Assembly: GCF_048564905.1 (NCBI RefSeq)
Contig: NW_027328870.1
Location: forward strand, 310,001 to 374,000
DNA length: 64,000 bases
From: Vicugna pacos
Lineage: Eukaryota; Chordata; Mammalia; Artiodactyla; Camelidae
Direction of reading: 5' to 3'
Under the pieces are notes generated by a model. That model had not been told where the DNA came from, did not search any database, and saw nothing but the letters and a program-made list of their open reading frames with translations. This document shows positions 13,827 to 24,705 of this stretch, piece by piece (position 1 is the stretch's first letter; each line of letters begins with the position of its first letter). Both the position numbers and the translations under genes were made by a program.

Positions 13827-14515
13827 TCAGTTGTTATTAGGATGACGTTCATAAACTGAAGATGGCTGATGAGTTGGCCTTGAAAGGGAAGTAGCTGATG
13901 TATCAGCTATCACTGGCACTGGAAAGCGTGGGTTGCACCCTGGTTGAAGTTTAGGAAAATGACCTTCATTTGCAGATATGTTCTGATATGTATTTGGAAA
14001 AGTAGAAGGCTCCAACATCAGTCCAAAATAATTGCTCTGTTTGGGAGATAAGATACTCTACTGAGAAGTAGAAATTCTACTTCAAATGGAGTTCACAACA
14101 CGGCCATTTATTTCATTGTAACTGCTTTGAGAGTGCCCATGGACAGTGGTCAACTGATTGAAAATAGCTCGTTGATCCACTGCAATTTGTTCTGTTGGTC
14201 TGACATTGATGATGGAGGAGAAAAATCACCTCTGATCGGGGTAGTTGTATCACCAATTATGTGGCCAGTAGAGGGCTTTCTCATTAGAGGCATGTTTAAA
14301 TTTGCAGAAGGTAAAAATGCACTTTCTTCAATAGTGTCAGCCACAAATTCAGAATTATTATTATCCACATTATACCCTGCTTTAAAGTGCTGCTCTTTGA
14401 AGTCTTCAGGCAATGAAGATACCAGAGAGGAATTTTTAATCCCAACTCTTCTTTTTATTCTCACTAAAACCTGGGGACAGCCTCGTTTAAAATTTGGATT
14501 ATGATAAAAGTGCAA
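13827..14515 (-). other. HSFY copy 1, coding exon 2
   Basis: This exon follows an acceptor reading tttgtttatag and begins LHFYHNPNFKRG, matching human LKFYYNPNFKRG. It encodes the C-terminal half. Near 14,205 the frame shifts. The alternative frame then reads EQIAVDQRAIFNQL, matching human EQIATDQHAILNQL. It meets two stops and continues to the normal-looking C-terminus at 13,827. Confidence 0.87.
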
Positions 14516-14981
14516 CTATAAACAAAGGAGAAACATTTTAGTAATATTTATACCAAAATACAAGACTACAATAAGCCTAACGTATAAAACCTGATTCCAC
14601 GTTTACTATACAAGGATAATATCATCAAAATATGAACATTGCTAACAATATTTTGAAGTTCCTTATTTGGAAAATACACATTTAATTATTATAGTCATCA
14701 AATTTAAATGTTAGCATTTACAGTAATGGTGAATGCCACTTTTGAAAAGCAGCTTTAATACCTTTATATGAATTTCTGGAAAGATTCATAGTTGTAAGCA
14801 AAGTTTCTCATAATCTTGAATAATTAAGGCACTGTCCCCATTTTTTAGAGTAAAGTATTTTAGCCTTAATAGTTTTATACAATTTTCAAAATCTAGCTTT
14901 ACATTTATATTACCATAGATTGATGTACAAAATAAAATTTTATACATAAGTTACCAATTCGTAACTAAAATTTGTGTATAC

Positions 14982-15494
14982 CTTGCTTGAAACAGAGGCT
15001 TCTTTTTCTTCTGCTAGAAAGTCAACTAGACAAGCAGATCTTTGAAATTTCTGCCGCACTTTCCTAAACCCATAAAAGTTAATGGGTCTAAGTAAACTTT
15101 TCATACTTCCAGTTTCAAATATTCTGAAAGGGGCCTTTTTTTCCAAAACTTCCTTCTTCAAGACAACTTCATCAATCACTATGGAAGATCCATTATCACC
15201 TCACCAGATGGATTTAAATTGGTCACTCCCAGACATTTTCCAGAGCTTTCTTGGAAATGTCAGAGAACCAAAATCATTATCTTCATCTGGTTCAGAGACA
15301 CAATGTGTGTAACATGGTCTTTTTATCAAGGATTCTTCAGACAAATTCTGAAAAGCATTTTCTTCAATCATAGAACTCAAGTCCAAGTCCCCAGAGAATG
15401 TTTGATCACACAATAGAGATCTACCGGAGTTTCCTGAGCCAGTTGGTCCATCTTTATGAGACATATCTTGAATTTCTGAAGAAATATGTGCCAT
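14982..15494 (-). other. HSFY copy 1, coding exon 1
   Basis: 513 bp (171 codons) run from the ATG at 15,494 to a GTATAC donor just below 14,982, ending in frame after a Ser-Ser-Lys. It covers the N-terminal leader and most of the HSF DNA-binding domain. The frame continues on both sides of the TGA at codon 98, so that stop is the only break in this exon. Confidence 0.88.
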
Positions 15495-15495
15495 C

Positions 15496-15693
15496 TCAAA
15501 TAACTTTTTCTACAGCTACATTTCTAATCTGCATGATTTTGAGCACTGCAGCTTCAAATGCTGCTTTGGCAGGCCTGAACAGATAAACTGCTAGGCCTTC
15601 ACAATGGTTCTCAACTTGAGAAGCTGTGACATCACAAAACGACTGGTATCCCAGCAACTCAAGTGTAACATTCAGCCAGTGTTTACTTGTCAT
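15496..15693 (-). other. Upstream open frame in the HSFY copy 1 leader
   Basis: A 65-codon frame ends one base before the HSFY ATG and lies in a different frame. Unit 2 has a frame of the same length in the same place. About 15 of 65 residues differ between the two, which gives no sign of protein-level selection. It is best seen as 5' leader or 5' flanking sequence with an incidental open frame. Whether HSFY transcripts include it cannot be told here. Confidence 0.45.
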
Positions 15694-15699
15694 TCATCC

Positions 15700-16384
15700 A
15701 GTTAAAATGAAACATATAGGATGATTTTTTTACAGTGTGATCTGCAAATATTATCCCAACACATTTTTATAAATAATTTAGTTTTGGGGTGTATGAAATA
15801 AAATCAATCTCCATACTTTTGTATTGAAATTTATGCCAGATTTGTGAACAGAGTATAAATATAGCACAAATTATATAAAATAACTTTAAAGTTTTGGAAT
15901 TTAAAGTGAAATTCGTGTAAAACTTGTACAGAAAATATATATCTATTTCAATATCATTTGTAATTAAATTGAAACATAATTTGATTAGGAAGTGGAAGTA
16001 GGTATTTATCTGTGTACTATATAATAAGTAGTTCAATATTCAAAACATGAGCAGATTAAATGTCAGTTTATTTGTTTTGTATATAAATAAATGGTAAATA
16101 ATTATGAAATAAAATTAGATAAATATAATGCATCAAATTTAAGAAATCCCAAAAGGCGGAATTTTTGATTTAAATTGTAATTCATTTCTATAAGTAAAAC
16201 AAATGTAATTTAATATTCTACTCTAAAATTACAAAAGAGAGAAACTTATTGTATATTTACGAATGTTTATTTTTGCCATTCATTCAATCAGAGGTTTTTC
16301 AGTCCCTAGAAACAATAAATTTTCTTTCCATCTTTATAATCCATTCAATTGTGGCTTCTGTTAAGTGTTCTAAAATGATGTTTA
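15700..16384. other. AT-rich 5' flank of HSFY copy 1
   Basis: The stretch is very AT-rich, with no recognisable gene or repeat. A promoter for the minus-strand HSFY copy would be expected near here, but no convincing TATA box or CpG island is visible. Confidence 0.5.
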
Positions 16385-16475
16385 TAAGTACACTTATGCA
16401 CAAGATCCTGGGTTCAATCAGCAGTGCCTCCATTAAGGGGTAAACAAACAATCAAAAAACAAATAAATAACACTA
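16385..16475 (+). mobile_element. tRNA-derived SINE 3' part, camelid vic-1-like
   Basis: The stretch at about 16,394-16,440 contains 'gatcctgggttcaat', then 'cagtgcctccattaa' and an AAAC/AAAT-rich tail. This is how the 3' part of the camelid tRNA-derived SINE is recalled, including a B-box-like GGTTCAAT. The 5' A-box part is missing or too diverged. A matching copy in unit 2 at 51,985-52,075 shows that it inserted before the duplication. It is the main clue to a camelid source. Confidence 0.6.
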
Positions 16476-17090
16476 TATGTGATTTGGGGTGGAAAAGACC
16501 AGGTAATGCATTTTTGGAAGGAATATGTATCTCAGTCCTGAAACATTTGACATTGTTAGTAAAATATGGCATTTCAAGGCAAGTGTTTTGTTCACTAAAT
16601 GTATATAATAGCTATGTTCTGTATCAGTAAACTGTAGAAAATCCAGTTCTATCAAAAGTTATATTCTTTATTTAGAAATAAATTCCTTTAAACATAAGCC
16701 AAATTAAAAATGAGGGGTAAAATTTTTCAATAAATAAATGTAAACTCAATCTGTAATGTAAATTTTTCTTTCAGTATGTGAACATTCCATTCTAAATAAA
16801 TATTAGCAACCTGAATTCATTACATATTATAAGTATTATAAACTATAGTTAAGAGGGATTTAGTCCTGATTCATAAATATTACTTATCAAATTCAAATCA
16901 ATATATGTGATACAATCCCTGAAAAAGCAGAGAATTCAAAAACATCAATCTCAAAAAATGTAGGAAAATTTTTCACAAATCTGATCTTTACTTTTTTATA
17001 AAAATATTCTTAACAAATTCACTTTTAATACAATTTAATTAAACATAATAGAAACCATATATGAAAAACCCATGACAATCATCAAGTTCA
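16476..17090. other. AT-rich stretch, nothing recognised
   Basis: This low-complexity AT-rich sequence between the SINE tail and the next L1 has no gene-like frame, although short frames occur near 16,424-16,655. Its equivalent in unit 2 is 52,076-52,740. Confidence 0.5.
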
Positions 17091-17094
17091 ATTT

Positions 17095-17582
17095 TAACAT
17101 ACAGGAAGGTTTCCTCTGGTCCAGTAATAAGAAAAGGTAGTTCATTCTCACAAGTACTAAATTACACTATTTGAAGACCTAGCCAGAACAACTAGTCAAG
17201 AAAAAATATAAAAGGCATCCAACTTGTAAAAAAGCAGTAAAATTTTTAGAGATGACATAATTAAGCATAGATAGAAAACTCCATAGACTCCTCCAGTGAC
17301 TGTTAGAAATAATGAACAAACTTAGTAAACTTGCAGAATACAAAATCAATATACAAATATCCATTGCATTTTTATATAGTAACAACAAACTATCAGCAAG
17401 AGAAATTAGGAAAACAATTGTGTGTATATTTATACCAAAAAGAATAAACTAGGAATACATTTGATAAGTGAAATAAAAGATCTAAATATAGATCTATAAA
17501 TTACAGGTGCAAGAAATAAAATAAACTAATAAATAGAAAGATATTCTCTGCTTATGGATTGTATACAATGTGAGGATCTATT
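17095..17582 (+). mobile_element. L1 ORF2 internal fragment, sense
   Basis: This sense ORF2 stretch lies just after the RT domain. It shows 'actccatagactcctccagt', then the 'aatacaaaatcaatatacaa' and 'cattgcatttttatatagta' segments typical of L1 ORF2. Both ends are truncated. Confidence 0.8.
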
Positions 17583-17584
17583 CT

Positions 17585-18165
17585 AATCTATCTTTTACAT
17601 GATCAATCTCCCCTGCACTACTTATTCAGGAGAATGTCTATTCTTCATTTTATACTCTTGCTTCCTTTTTCATGGGTTAATTGATCATAGGTGTGAGGGA
17701 TTATATCTGGTTGCTCTATCCTCTTCTATTGATTGGTGTCTGTTTTTGAGCCAGTTTCATGTTGTTTAAATTACTAAAGCTTTGTTGGACTGTTTAATTC
17801 AGAGAACTATACACTATTAGATTTAATACTCTTTTTCAAGGTTATATTGGCAACTAATGGTCTATGTGGTTACATATAAATTTTGAAATTAACTGTTCTA
17901 TTAACTGGAAAAATCTCATGGGTACTTTGACATGAATGATGCAAAATGTAGATTGCATTGGGTAGTATGTTTGTTTCAACCACATTGTATCACATCATTA
18001 ACATAAGAGGAATTTTCATTTCTTTGGGTCAGTTTTAATTTCCTTCACCAATGTTTTCTATTTTTTAACGTATAGATTTTCTCCTTATTTGTTAACTTCA
18101 TTTCTATGTATTCTATTCATATATATGTAATTATATATATTATATTTGTAAACACGTTTACTACA
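17585..18165 (-). mobile_element. L1 ORF2 fragment, antisense
   Basis: Read in reverse this is L1 ORF2. The phrases 'cttgcttcctttttcatggg' and 'ggttaattgatcata' near 17,665-17,690, and the 'attgcattgggtagtatg' segment near 17,953, are typical of antisense L1. It overlaps the ORF2 region of the adjacent sense fragment, so it is a separate element and not an inversion of it. Confidence 0.8.
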
Positions 18166-18179
18166 CAAATACAACAGGC

Positions 18180-21100
18180 AGAAGACAGTGGTAAGACATA
18201 TTTAAAGTCCTGAATGAAATAAAGCTGTAACCTAAGATAATTTATCAAGCAAGGCTATCCTTTAGAATAGAAGGAGAGATAAATAACTTCCACTAAAGCA
18301 AGTACTAAAAGAATTTAGCAACAGAAAAAGAAATATTGAAAGATCGACTCTAAAAAAAAAAATGAAGCAGGCTTCTATAGAAAGGAGAAAGGCATAATTA
18401 GAAAGGCAATAGCTACAATGTCTTACAATAGAATAAATATGATGTTGCAGAACAGGACATCAAAAATTTTAAGGATCAGAGAGTGAAACAGGACAATAAA
18501 GAGTATTTCCTTATTGTTTCTGTTCTCTATAGAAGGGGTTAGAATTTGTATTCCTATCAGTTAAAATAAAAAGATAAATAAAGGGTCAATATACATACAA
18601 AACAGGATGGCCATAAGTCAAAACTTACAATGAAGTCACAAAGCCAAAAAGAAACCAAGATAATAGAAGAAAACTTATCAAGCCACAAAAAGAAAATGAA
18701 ATGAACAAAAAGGAAATACCAAATCAACTGGAAAATGAAGTACAAAATGGAAATGAACACCAGTCTATCAATAATTATCACAAATGTTAATGGACTCAGT
18801 GCTTGAATCAAAAGATATATATTGTCAGATGGGATAATATAACGAGACTCTACATTATGAAGCATACAAGAGTCCCACTTTTGTAAGAGGAACAAAAATT
18901 AATTGAAAGTCAGAAGATGGAAAAGTATATTGAATGCAAATGGACATGACAAGAAAGCAGGACTAGCAGTACAGACTTCACACAAAATAGACTTTACAAA
19001 AAATGTCATAGAGAAAGATAAACAAGGACATGAAATAATGATTAAAGGAGAAATAAAAAATGAGGGTATTAAACTCATTAAGATATATGCACTCAATATA
19101 GGAGCACCTAAATACATTTAGCAAATACTAATAGATGAAAAGGGAGAAATGGATGGGAACACAATCCCATTCGGAGACTATATCTCCCCATTACCATCAC
19201 TAGACTGGTCTTTCAGACAGAAATTAAATAAGGGAAAAAAGATACAAACAGATACGATAAAATAATTGGAGTTGGTTCATATTTTCAACACAGTACTCCT
19301 CCCCAAAACAGAATATACATTCTTTTCAAGTTCACATGGAATATTTTCTAGAAAAGATTATGTACTCATGCACAGAAGAATCCTCAACGAATTTAAGAAA
19401 ATAAAACAAATTTGAAGCATCTTTTCTGAGTATAATACCATGAAACTAGAAATCCTTCACAGAAAAACAGTGTGAAAAAATGACAGCATGTAAATTAAAC
19501 ACCATGATACTATAACAAGTAGGGGAGGTGAAGAAGTAAAAGAAGAAATTAAAAAATATCTTGAGAAATATGTCAAAATACTACACAAAGTGAATGGAAT
19601 ACATTTAAAGCAGGCTTAAGAGGTTAGTTTATAGTGACAACCGTCCTCAAATTAAAAGAGCAATTTCAAATAAATAATCAAATGTTCTATGTTTACTAAT
19701 CATGAAAAGAAGAGCAAACAAAACCAAAACTCAGCAGAGAGAAATAAGAAAGAACAATGAAGAAAGAATTGAAATACACATTAAAAAATAGAAAAAATCA
19801 ATTAAAGTCTTTTTTGAAATAGTAAGCATAATTCACGAAATTCTGGACAGGCTCACCAACAAGAAAAGAGAGAGAACACAAATAACATAAGAAATGAAAA
19901 TGCAGAAACTACAAAGAGTGCAACAAATTTGCATAATATCATAAGTGAACAACATGAGCAACAGTATGGAAACAAAATGGATAACCAGGAATAAATGGAG
20001 AAGTTTTTGAAAACATTCAGCCCACCAATATTGCATCAAGAAGAAATTAACCATTTGAACTGTCAGATCACCAGAAATTGAATAGAATTATCCATAAAAT
20101 AAAAAATCTCTGCAAGCAAAATTCAAACCAAACTAGATTCACTGGGAATTTGACCAAACATACAGAGAAAAATACATACCAGTCCTCCTCAAACTATTCC
20201 AAAAATTGATATGGAGAGAGTACTCCCAAACTCACACCGTCAGGCCAACATCAACCTGATAAAAAACAGGACAAAGACACCACCCCGAGAGAAAACTATA
20301 GGCCAATAACATTGATAAACATTGATGTAAATGTCCTTAAGAAAGTATTAACAAACAGAATCCAACAGCATGTAAAAAAGATTATACACCATGGTAATGT
20401 TACTTCATCCCAGGAAAACTAGGATGGTTTAATTTATGCAAATAAATCAATCAATTTTAATACACCATATCAATAACCGAGAGGACAAAAAACCACATGA
20501 TCATCTCAGTAGATGCAGAAATAACATTTGAGAAAAATTAACACCTATTTGCAGTAAAAGTTCTTGTAACAGTGTGCTAGAGGGACCATATCTCAACATA
20601 ATGAAAGCTATTTATGACAAACATATAGCCAGCAAAATACTCAATGGTGAAAAACTGAAACACTTCCAACAAAAACCTGAGACAAGACAAGGTTGCCCAT
20701 TCTCACAATTTCAATTCAATACAGTCTTGGAATTCCTAGCCACAATGATCAGGCAAGGAAAAGAAATAAAAGGATTCAGACTGGAAAAGAAGATGTAAAA
20801 TTGTCATGATATGCAGACATGACACTATATATTGAAAACTGTAAAAGCTTCACAAAAAATTACTAAGGCTAAAAAAGGAACTGGGCAAGGTACCCAGAGT
20901 AATGTACAAAAAGGTGGTGAATGAAATATACATGGAGAACTAGAAAATATTGATTGAGGAAATCAAAAAAGATTTGAAGAATTGAAATCATACCCAATGG
21001 TCTCGTAATGGAAGAAACAAAATGGTTAAAATGGTCATATTGTCCAAGGTAATCCACAGACTTAATGTGATTTCCTATCAAATTATGCCAAACTTCTCTT

Positions 21101-22750
21101 TTTGGGACTGAAACAAATGATTCTAAGATTTACATAGAGTCATAAAAGATCCATAATTTCCAAAGCAATATTAATGAAAAACAAAGAGGTTGGAGGAATA
21201 AACCACCAGTTCTCCATACACTATTGCAGAGCTACAATGAACAAAATGACAAGATATTCATACAGAAAGAGGCTTATGGACCAAAAGAACAGAATAGAGG
21301 GCCTAGGAATAAATCTACAGGCCTACGTTCTATTAATTTTTGACAAAGTATCCAGGAATATGACAGAGAAAAGACCATCTCTTCACCAAATGATGTTGGG
21401 AATCTGGATAGCAACATGCAGAGCAATGGAGTTAGAACACTCCTTCACTCCATACACAAGAATAAACTCAAAATGGCTTGAAGACTTAAATGTAAGGAAA
21501 AACACAGTAAATCACCTAGAAGAAAATATTGGCAAAACACACTGAGATAAATCTCAGCAATGATCTCCTAGAATAGCCTACCCAGGGAAGGGATGTAAGA
21601 GCAAAATTAATAAATGGGACCTAATTAAACTTATAAGCTTTTGCACAGCAAAGGGAACCATAAACAAAGCAAAATGACAACCTGCAGGATTAAAGAAAAT
21701 ATGTAGAAATGTGCAACTGACAAAGGCTTAATTTCCAAATTACAAAGATTTCATACAAACTATTAATAATACTTAAAAAAGACAAGAAACCCAATTTGAA
21801 AATGGGCAGAAGCCCTAAACAAGCAATTCTCCAATAGAGACATACAAATGCCACATAGATATATAAAAAAAAAATTGCTCACTACCATTATCAGAGAAGG
21901 GTAAATTAAAACTATAATAAGTATCACCTCACAACAGTCACAATGGTCATCATTCAAAATTCCACAAACATTAAATCCTGGGGTATCTGTGGAGAAAGAT
22001 GACCCTCTTACACTGTTGGAAAAAATGTAGTTTGGTGCAGTCATTGTGGAAACCAGGGTGGGGTTTCCTCAAAAGAATAAAAATAGACTTAACTTACGAT
22101 CCAGCAATCCCACTTCTGGATATAAATCAAAGGGAACCCTAATTCAAAAAGACATCTATACCCCAATGTTCTTTGCAGTGCTATATACAAGAGCCACGAC
22201 ATGGAAGCAACCTAATTGTCCAACAACACATAACAGTATTCAGAAGTTATCCCGTATTTACACAATGGAATAATATTCTGCATTAAAAAATGATAAAACA
22301 ATGACATTTGCAGCAAAATGGATGTCCACAAAAAGTGTCATTCTAATTGAAGTAAGCCAGAAAAAGAAAGAAAAATAATCCATGACATGATATATGCGGA
22401 ACCTTAAAAATAAATTTGGATGAGGAGACTATGATTTCATCTACAAAACTGAAACTCACTCACAGATTTACTAAACAATTTTAAGATTACAGCGGAAAGG
22501 GGATGTGAGAGGATATATTTGGGAGCTGTAGATTCATAAATTTTTTCCACTATATATAAAAGTAAATTTTTTCAAAACTTCTCTTGTATAACACAGGGCA
22601 GTAAGTCAAATATTGTGAAGTAATGTTTAATAGGCACATAAATATATGCATGTATTGGGACACTGTGCTATACACCACAGATTGACACATTGTAAATGGC
22701 AGTACTTCAATGATAAGTAAATGAATAAACACGCAAATAAATATATAAAT
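18180..22750 (+). mobile_element. Long sense L1 with ORF2, old
   Basis: It begins in the segment before ORF2 (18,180-18,740). ORF2-start sequence follows near 18,755-18,800 ('caccagtctatcaataatta', then 'tgttaatggactcagtgctt'). The endonuclease part is at 19,000-19,500, the RT part at 20,300-20,830 and the C-terminal part at 21,200-22,370. The 3' end is near 22,745. Only fragments stay open, such as the RT piece at 20,574-20,798 and the C-terminal piece at 21,174-21,545. About 115 bp after the RT, near 20,905, are deleted relative to unit 2. Confidence 0.88.
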
Positions 22751-22779
22751 AATAACTAAAAAAATATTTAATAATAAAT

Positions 22780-23645
22780 GAAATAAAAAGATTCACACTA
22801 CTTAAATTTACACCTCATGGATCTAGGAGAAAACAGAAAGAATAAAGAAGAAAATTGAATGAATGAGAGTATGGCAAATAACAAGACATGCAATTGGAAA
22901 GGTAGAAAAAAATATACCTAAGTCTGTTTCTTTTAAACATAAACTAGGCATATGTTTAGGTTGGCTAAGAAAATATAGACTCAAATAAAATTAGAAATAA
23001 AAGATAAGATATTACCACTGATGTTGTAGAGATGCAAAACATCATAAGAAATTACCACTAGCCAACGATTTGAATGACCTAGAACTAAAGACAAATTCCC
23101 AGAAACATATGTTTTCCAATACTGAATCAAGAAGTAATTAGAAATATAATAGAGCAAAAGTGTGTTTGAGTAAGTCAATAATCCAAACTTCCAAAACCAG
23201 AAAAAATTTACAAAACGCCTTTACTGGTGAATTCTGTCATACAATTGAAGACAATTTTTCACCAATTCTTCCCCAAATCTTCCAAGAGTTTGAAGGGGGT
23301 GAAAGATTCCAAACATATTTTATGATGTGAGCTTTATTTGCTTAACAAAGCTAGAAAGGACATTATACGCAAAAAATAGAATATTATCCCTGATGAACAT
23401 ATGTGCCAAAATTCTCAACAAAACACAAGCAAAATGAATTCAACAAAACATTTAATGTATCATAAACATACATGAGTAAAGGTATATATCCCTGGGTTTA
23501 AGTATACTTCAAAATATTCAAATCAATAAAGGTGACATGCCACACTAATGGAATGAGAAATAAAACTCACACAATCATCTCAATAAGTGCGGAAAGAGCA
23601 TTGTATATAATACAACATCCTTTTAAAATACTCCCAACAAATTAA
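22780..23645 (+). mobile_element. L1 ORF2 fragment, sense
   Basis: A second sense ORF2 fragment lies directly after the previous L1 tail. It carries the region before and into the RT ('cgcctttactggtgaattct' near 23,216, 'aatcatctcaataagtgcgg' near 23,572). It ends near 23,645 against the LTR-like segment. Unit 2 lacks it because of its deletion. Confidence 0.72.
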
Positions 23646-23656
23646 ATTTGCCCTGT

Positions 23657-24036
23657 CAGTGGCACGATATAATTTACACACAAACACTGTGTGGATAGAA
23701 GCGAAGCAGTTCTCTGTTTTTTGATTCTTAGAAGAAGGGTTTATATAGGACATGCACAATTCCTCACATATAATCTAGGTTATAACAATGTTAATAATCT
23801 TAAGCTATTTATGTTTCCATGCTCCTGCAGTAAGCGCAGGATGTTAAATGATCAAGAATTGTTTTAAAGTTCATCACGGAACTTCATTAATTAGGCCATC
23901 TCTTATCCAGCCGGCTTTGCCTGTCTTGGGATGTCCTCCTCTGACGATCTTACCCAGCATAGGCTATCCAGCCATCCATACTGGATATATTGAGTAGACC
24001 ATTTGTTATCCAGCCTGGATATGTGACATTCCTCAC
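23657..24036 (-). mobile_element. LTR-like segment, probably a solo LTR (fossil)
   Basis: About 380 bp differ in composition from the surrounding L1. On the minus strand the segment opens with TG and ends with CA, and has a 'cctatataaaccc' TATA-like box about 110 bases before its end. No internal retroviral sequence and no matching second LTR are seen beside it, and no clear target-site duplication. The family is not assigned. It is present only in unit 1 because unit 2 has a deletion across the site. Confidence 0.42.
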
Positions 24037-24076
24037 AGATTGTTTATCAGTTCAGCCCATGGGCTTATTCTCTAGA

Positions 24077-24705
24077 ACCTTCAGACAGGGGCCTACAAAC
24101 CAAACATCCCTTGACAGAAAACTGGATGAAGAAAATTTGATGTATATATGCAATGGAATCAATACTTTGCATTCCTATCAACAGTGTCCACGCTGTTCCT
24201 TTTTCTCCACAAGCTCACCAACATCTATTTGTTTTCTTTTTGATGAGAGCCTTCTAACAAGTGTGAGGTCTTGTCTCATTTTAGGTTTATGACTTTCCTA
24301 ATAATTTATAACTCTGAACACATTTTCATGTATTTTATAGCCAACTGTATGTGTTCTGAAGAAAATTGATTCAGATCTATCTATTCAGTTCCTATGGACA
24401 TTTTTTTAAATTGGATTGTTTGCTCTTTTTTATGTTGTTTTGGGGTAAGAGTTTGCCATATATTTTGGATATTAACACTTGATTGAAAATTATCACTTAA
24501 AAATATGTTCTACCATTGTGTTGGTTGACTGTTCAGTTTATTGATCATTTCTTCTGCATTGTAAATCTGTTTAGTGTGACACAATCATATTTTGTTAGTT
24601 TTACTTCTGCTTTCCTTGACAGAGGAGGCATATGTAGAATCAAATTAAATCCAATATCAGAGTGTACTTCTTATATTTTACCCTAGGATTCTTTAATTTC
24701 AGGTT
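24077..24705 (-). mobile_element. L1 3' fragment, antisense
   Basis: Reverse reading matches the ORF2 C-terminal region ('acagtgtccacgctgttcct', then 'agctcaccaacatctatttg'). It ends where a second antisense L1 begins near 24,706. It matches 57,937-58,580 in unit 2. Confidence 0.78.

Larger units (their letters stand above)
13827..15494 (-). pseudogene. HSFY: HSFY pseudogene, copy 1 (two exons)
   Basis: HSFY is a Y-linked member of the heat shock factor family, expressed in testis; it acts in the nucleus and carries an HSF-type DNA-binding domain. This copy starts with MAHISSEIQD, close to human HSFY as recalled. It continues through the acidic leader and the FPRKLWK motif opening the DNA-binding domain at residues 80-86. 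The C-terminus ends in YERHPNNN, like human KYHPNYN. Exon 1 (14,982-15,494) and exon 2 (13,827-14,515) are separated by a 466 bp intron with GT/AG ends, so this is not a retrocopy. It is broken. Codon 98, a conserved Trp in the domain, is TGA (15,201-15,203). Exon 2 has a frame break near 14,205, and two more in-frame stops lie at 14,082-14,084 and 14,058-14,060. The signature reads RPINFYGFRKV where RQLNLYGFSKV is expected. HSFX, the X-linked paralogue, is less likely given the close match. Confidence 0.93.

Noticed and set aside
13827-15494. HSFY copy 1 as a processed retrocopy
   Set aside because: The intron between exons 1 and 2 is retained with GT/AG ends and no A-rich tail follows the stop.
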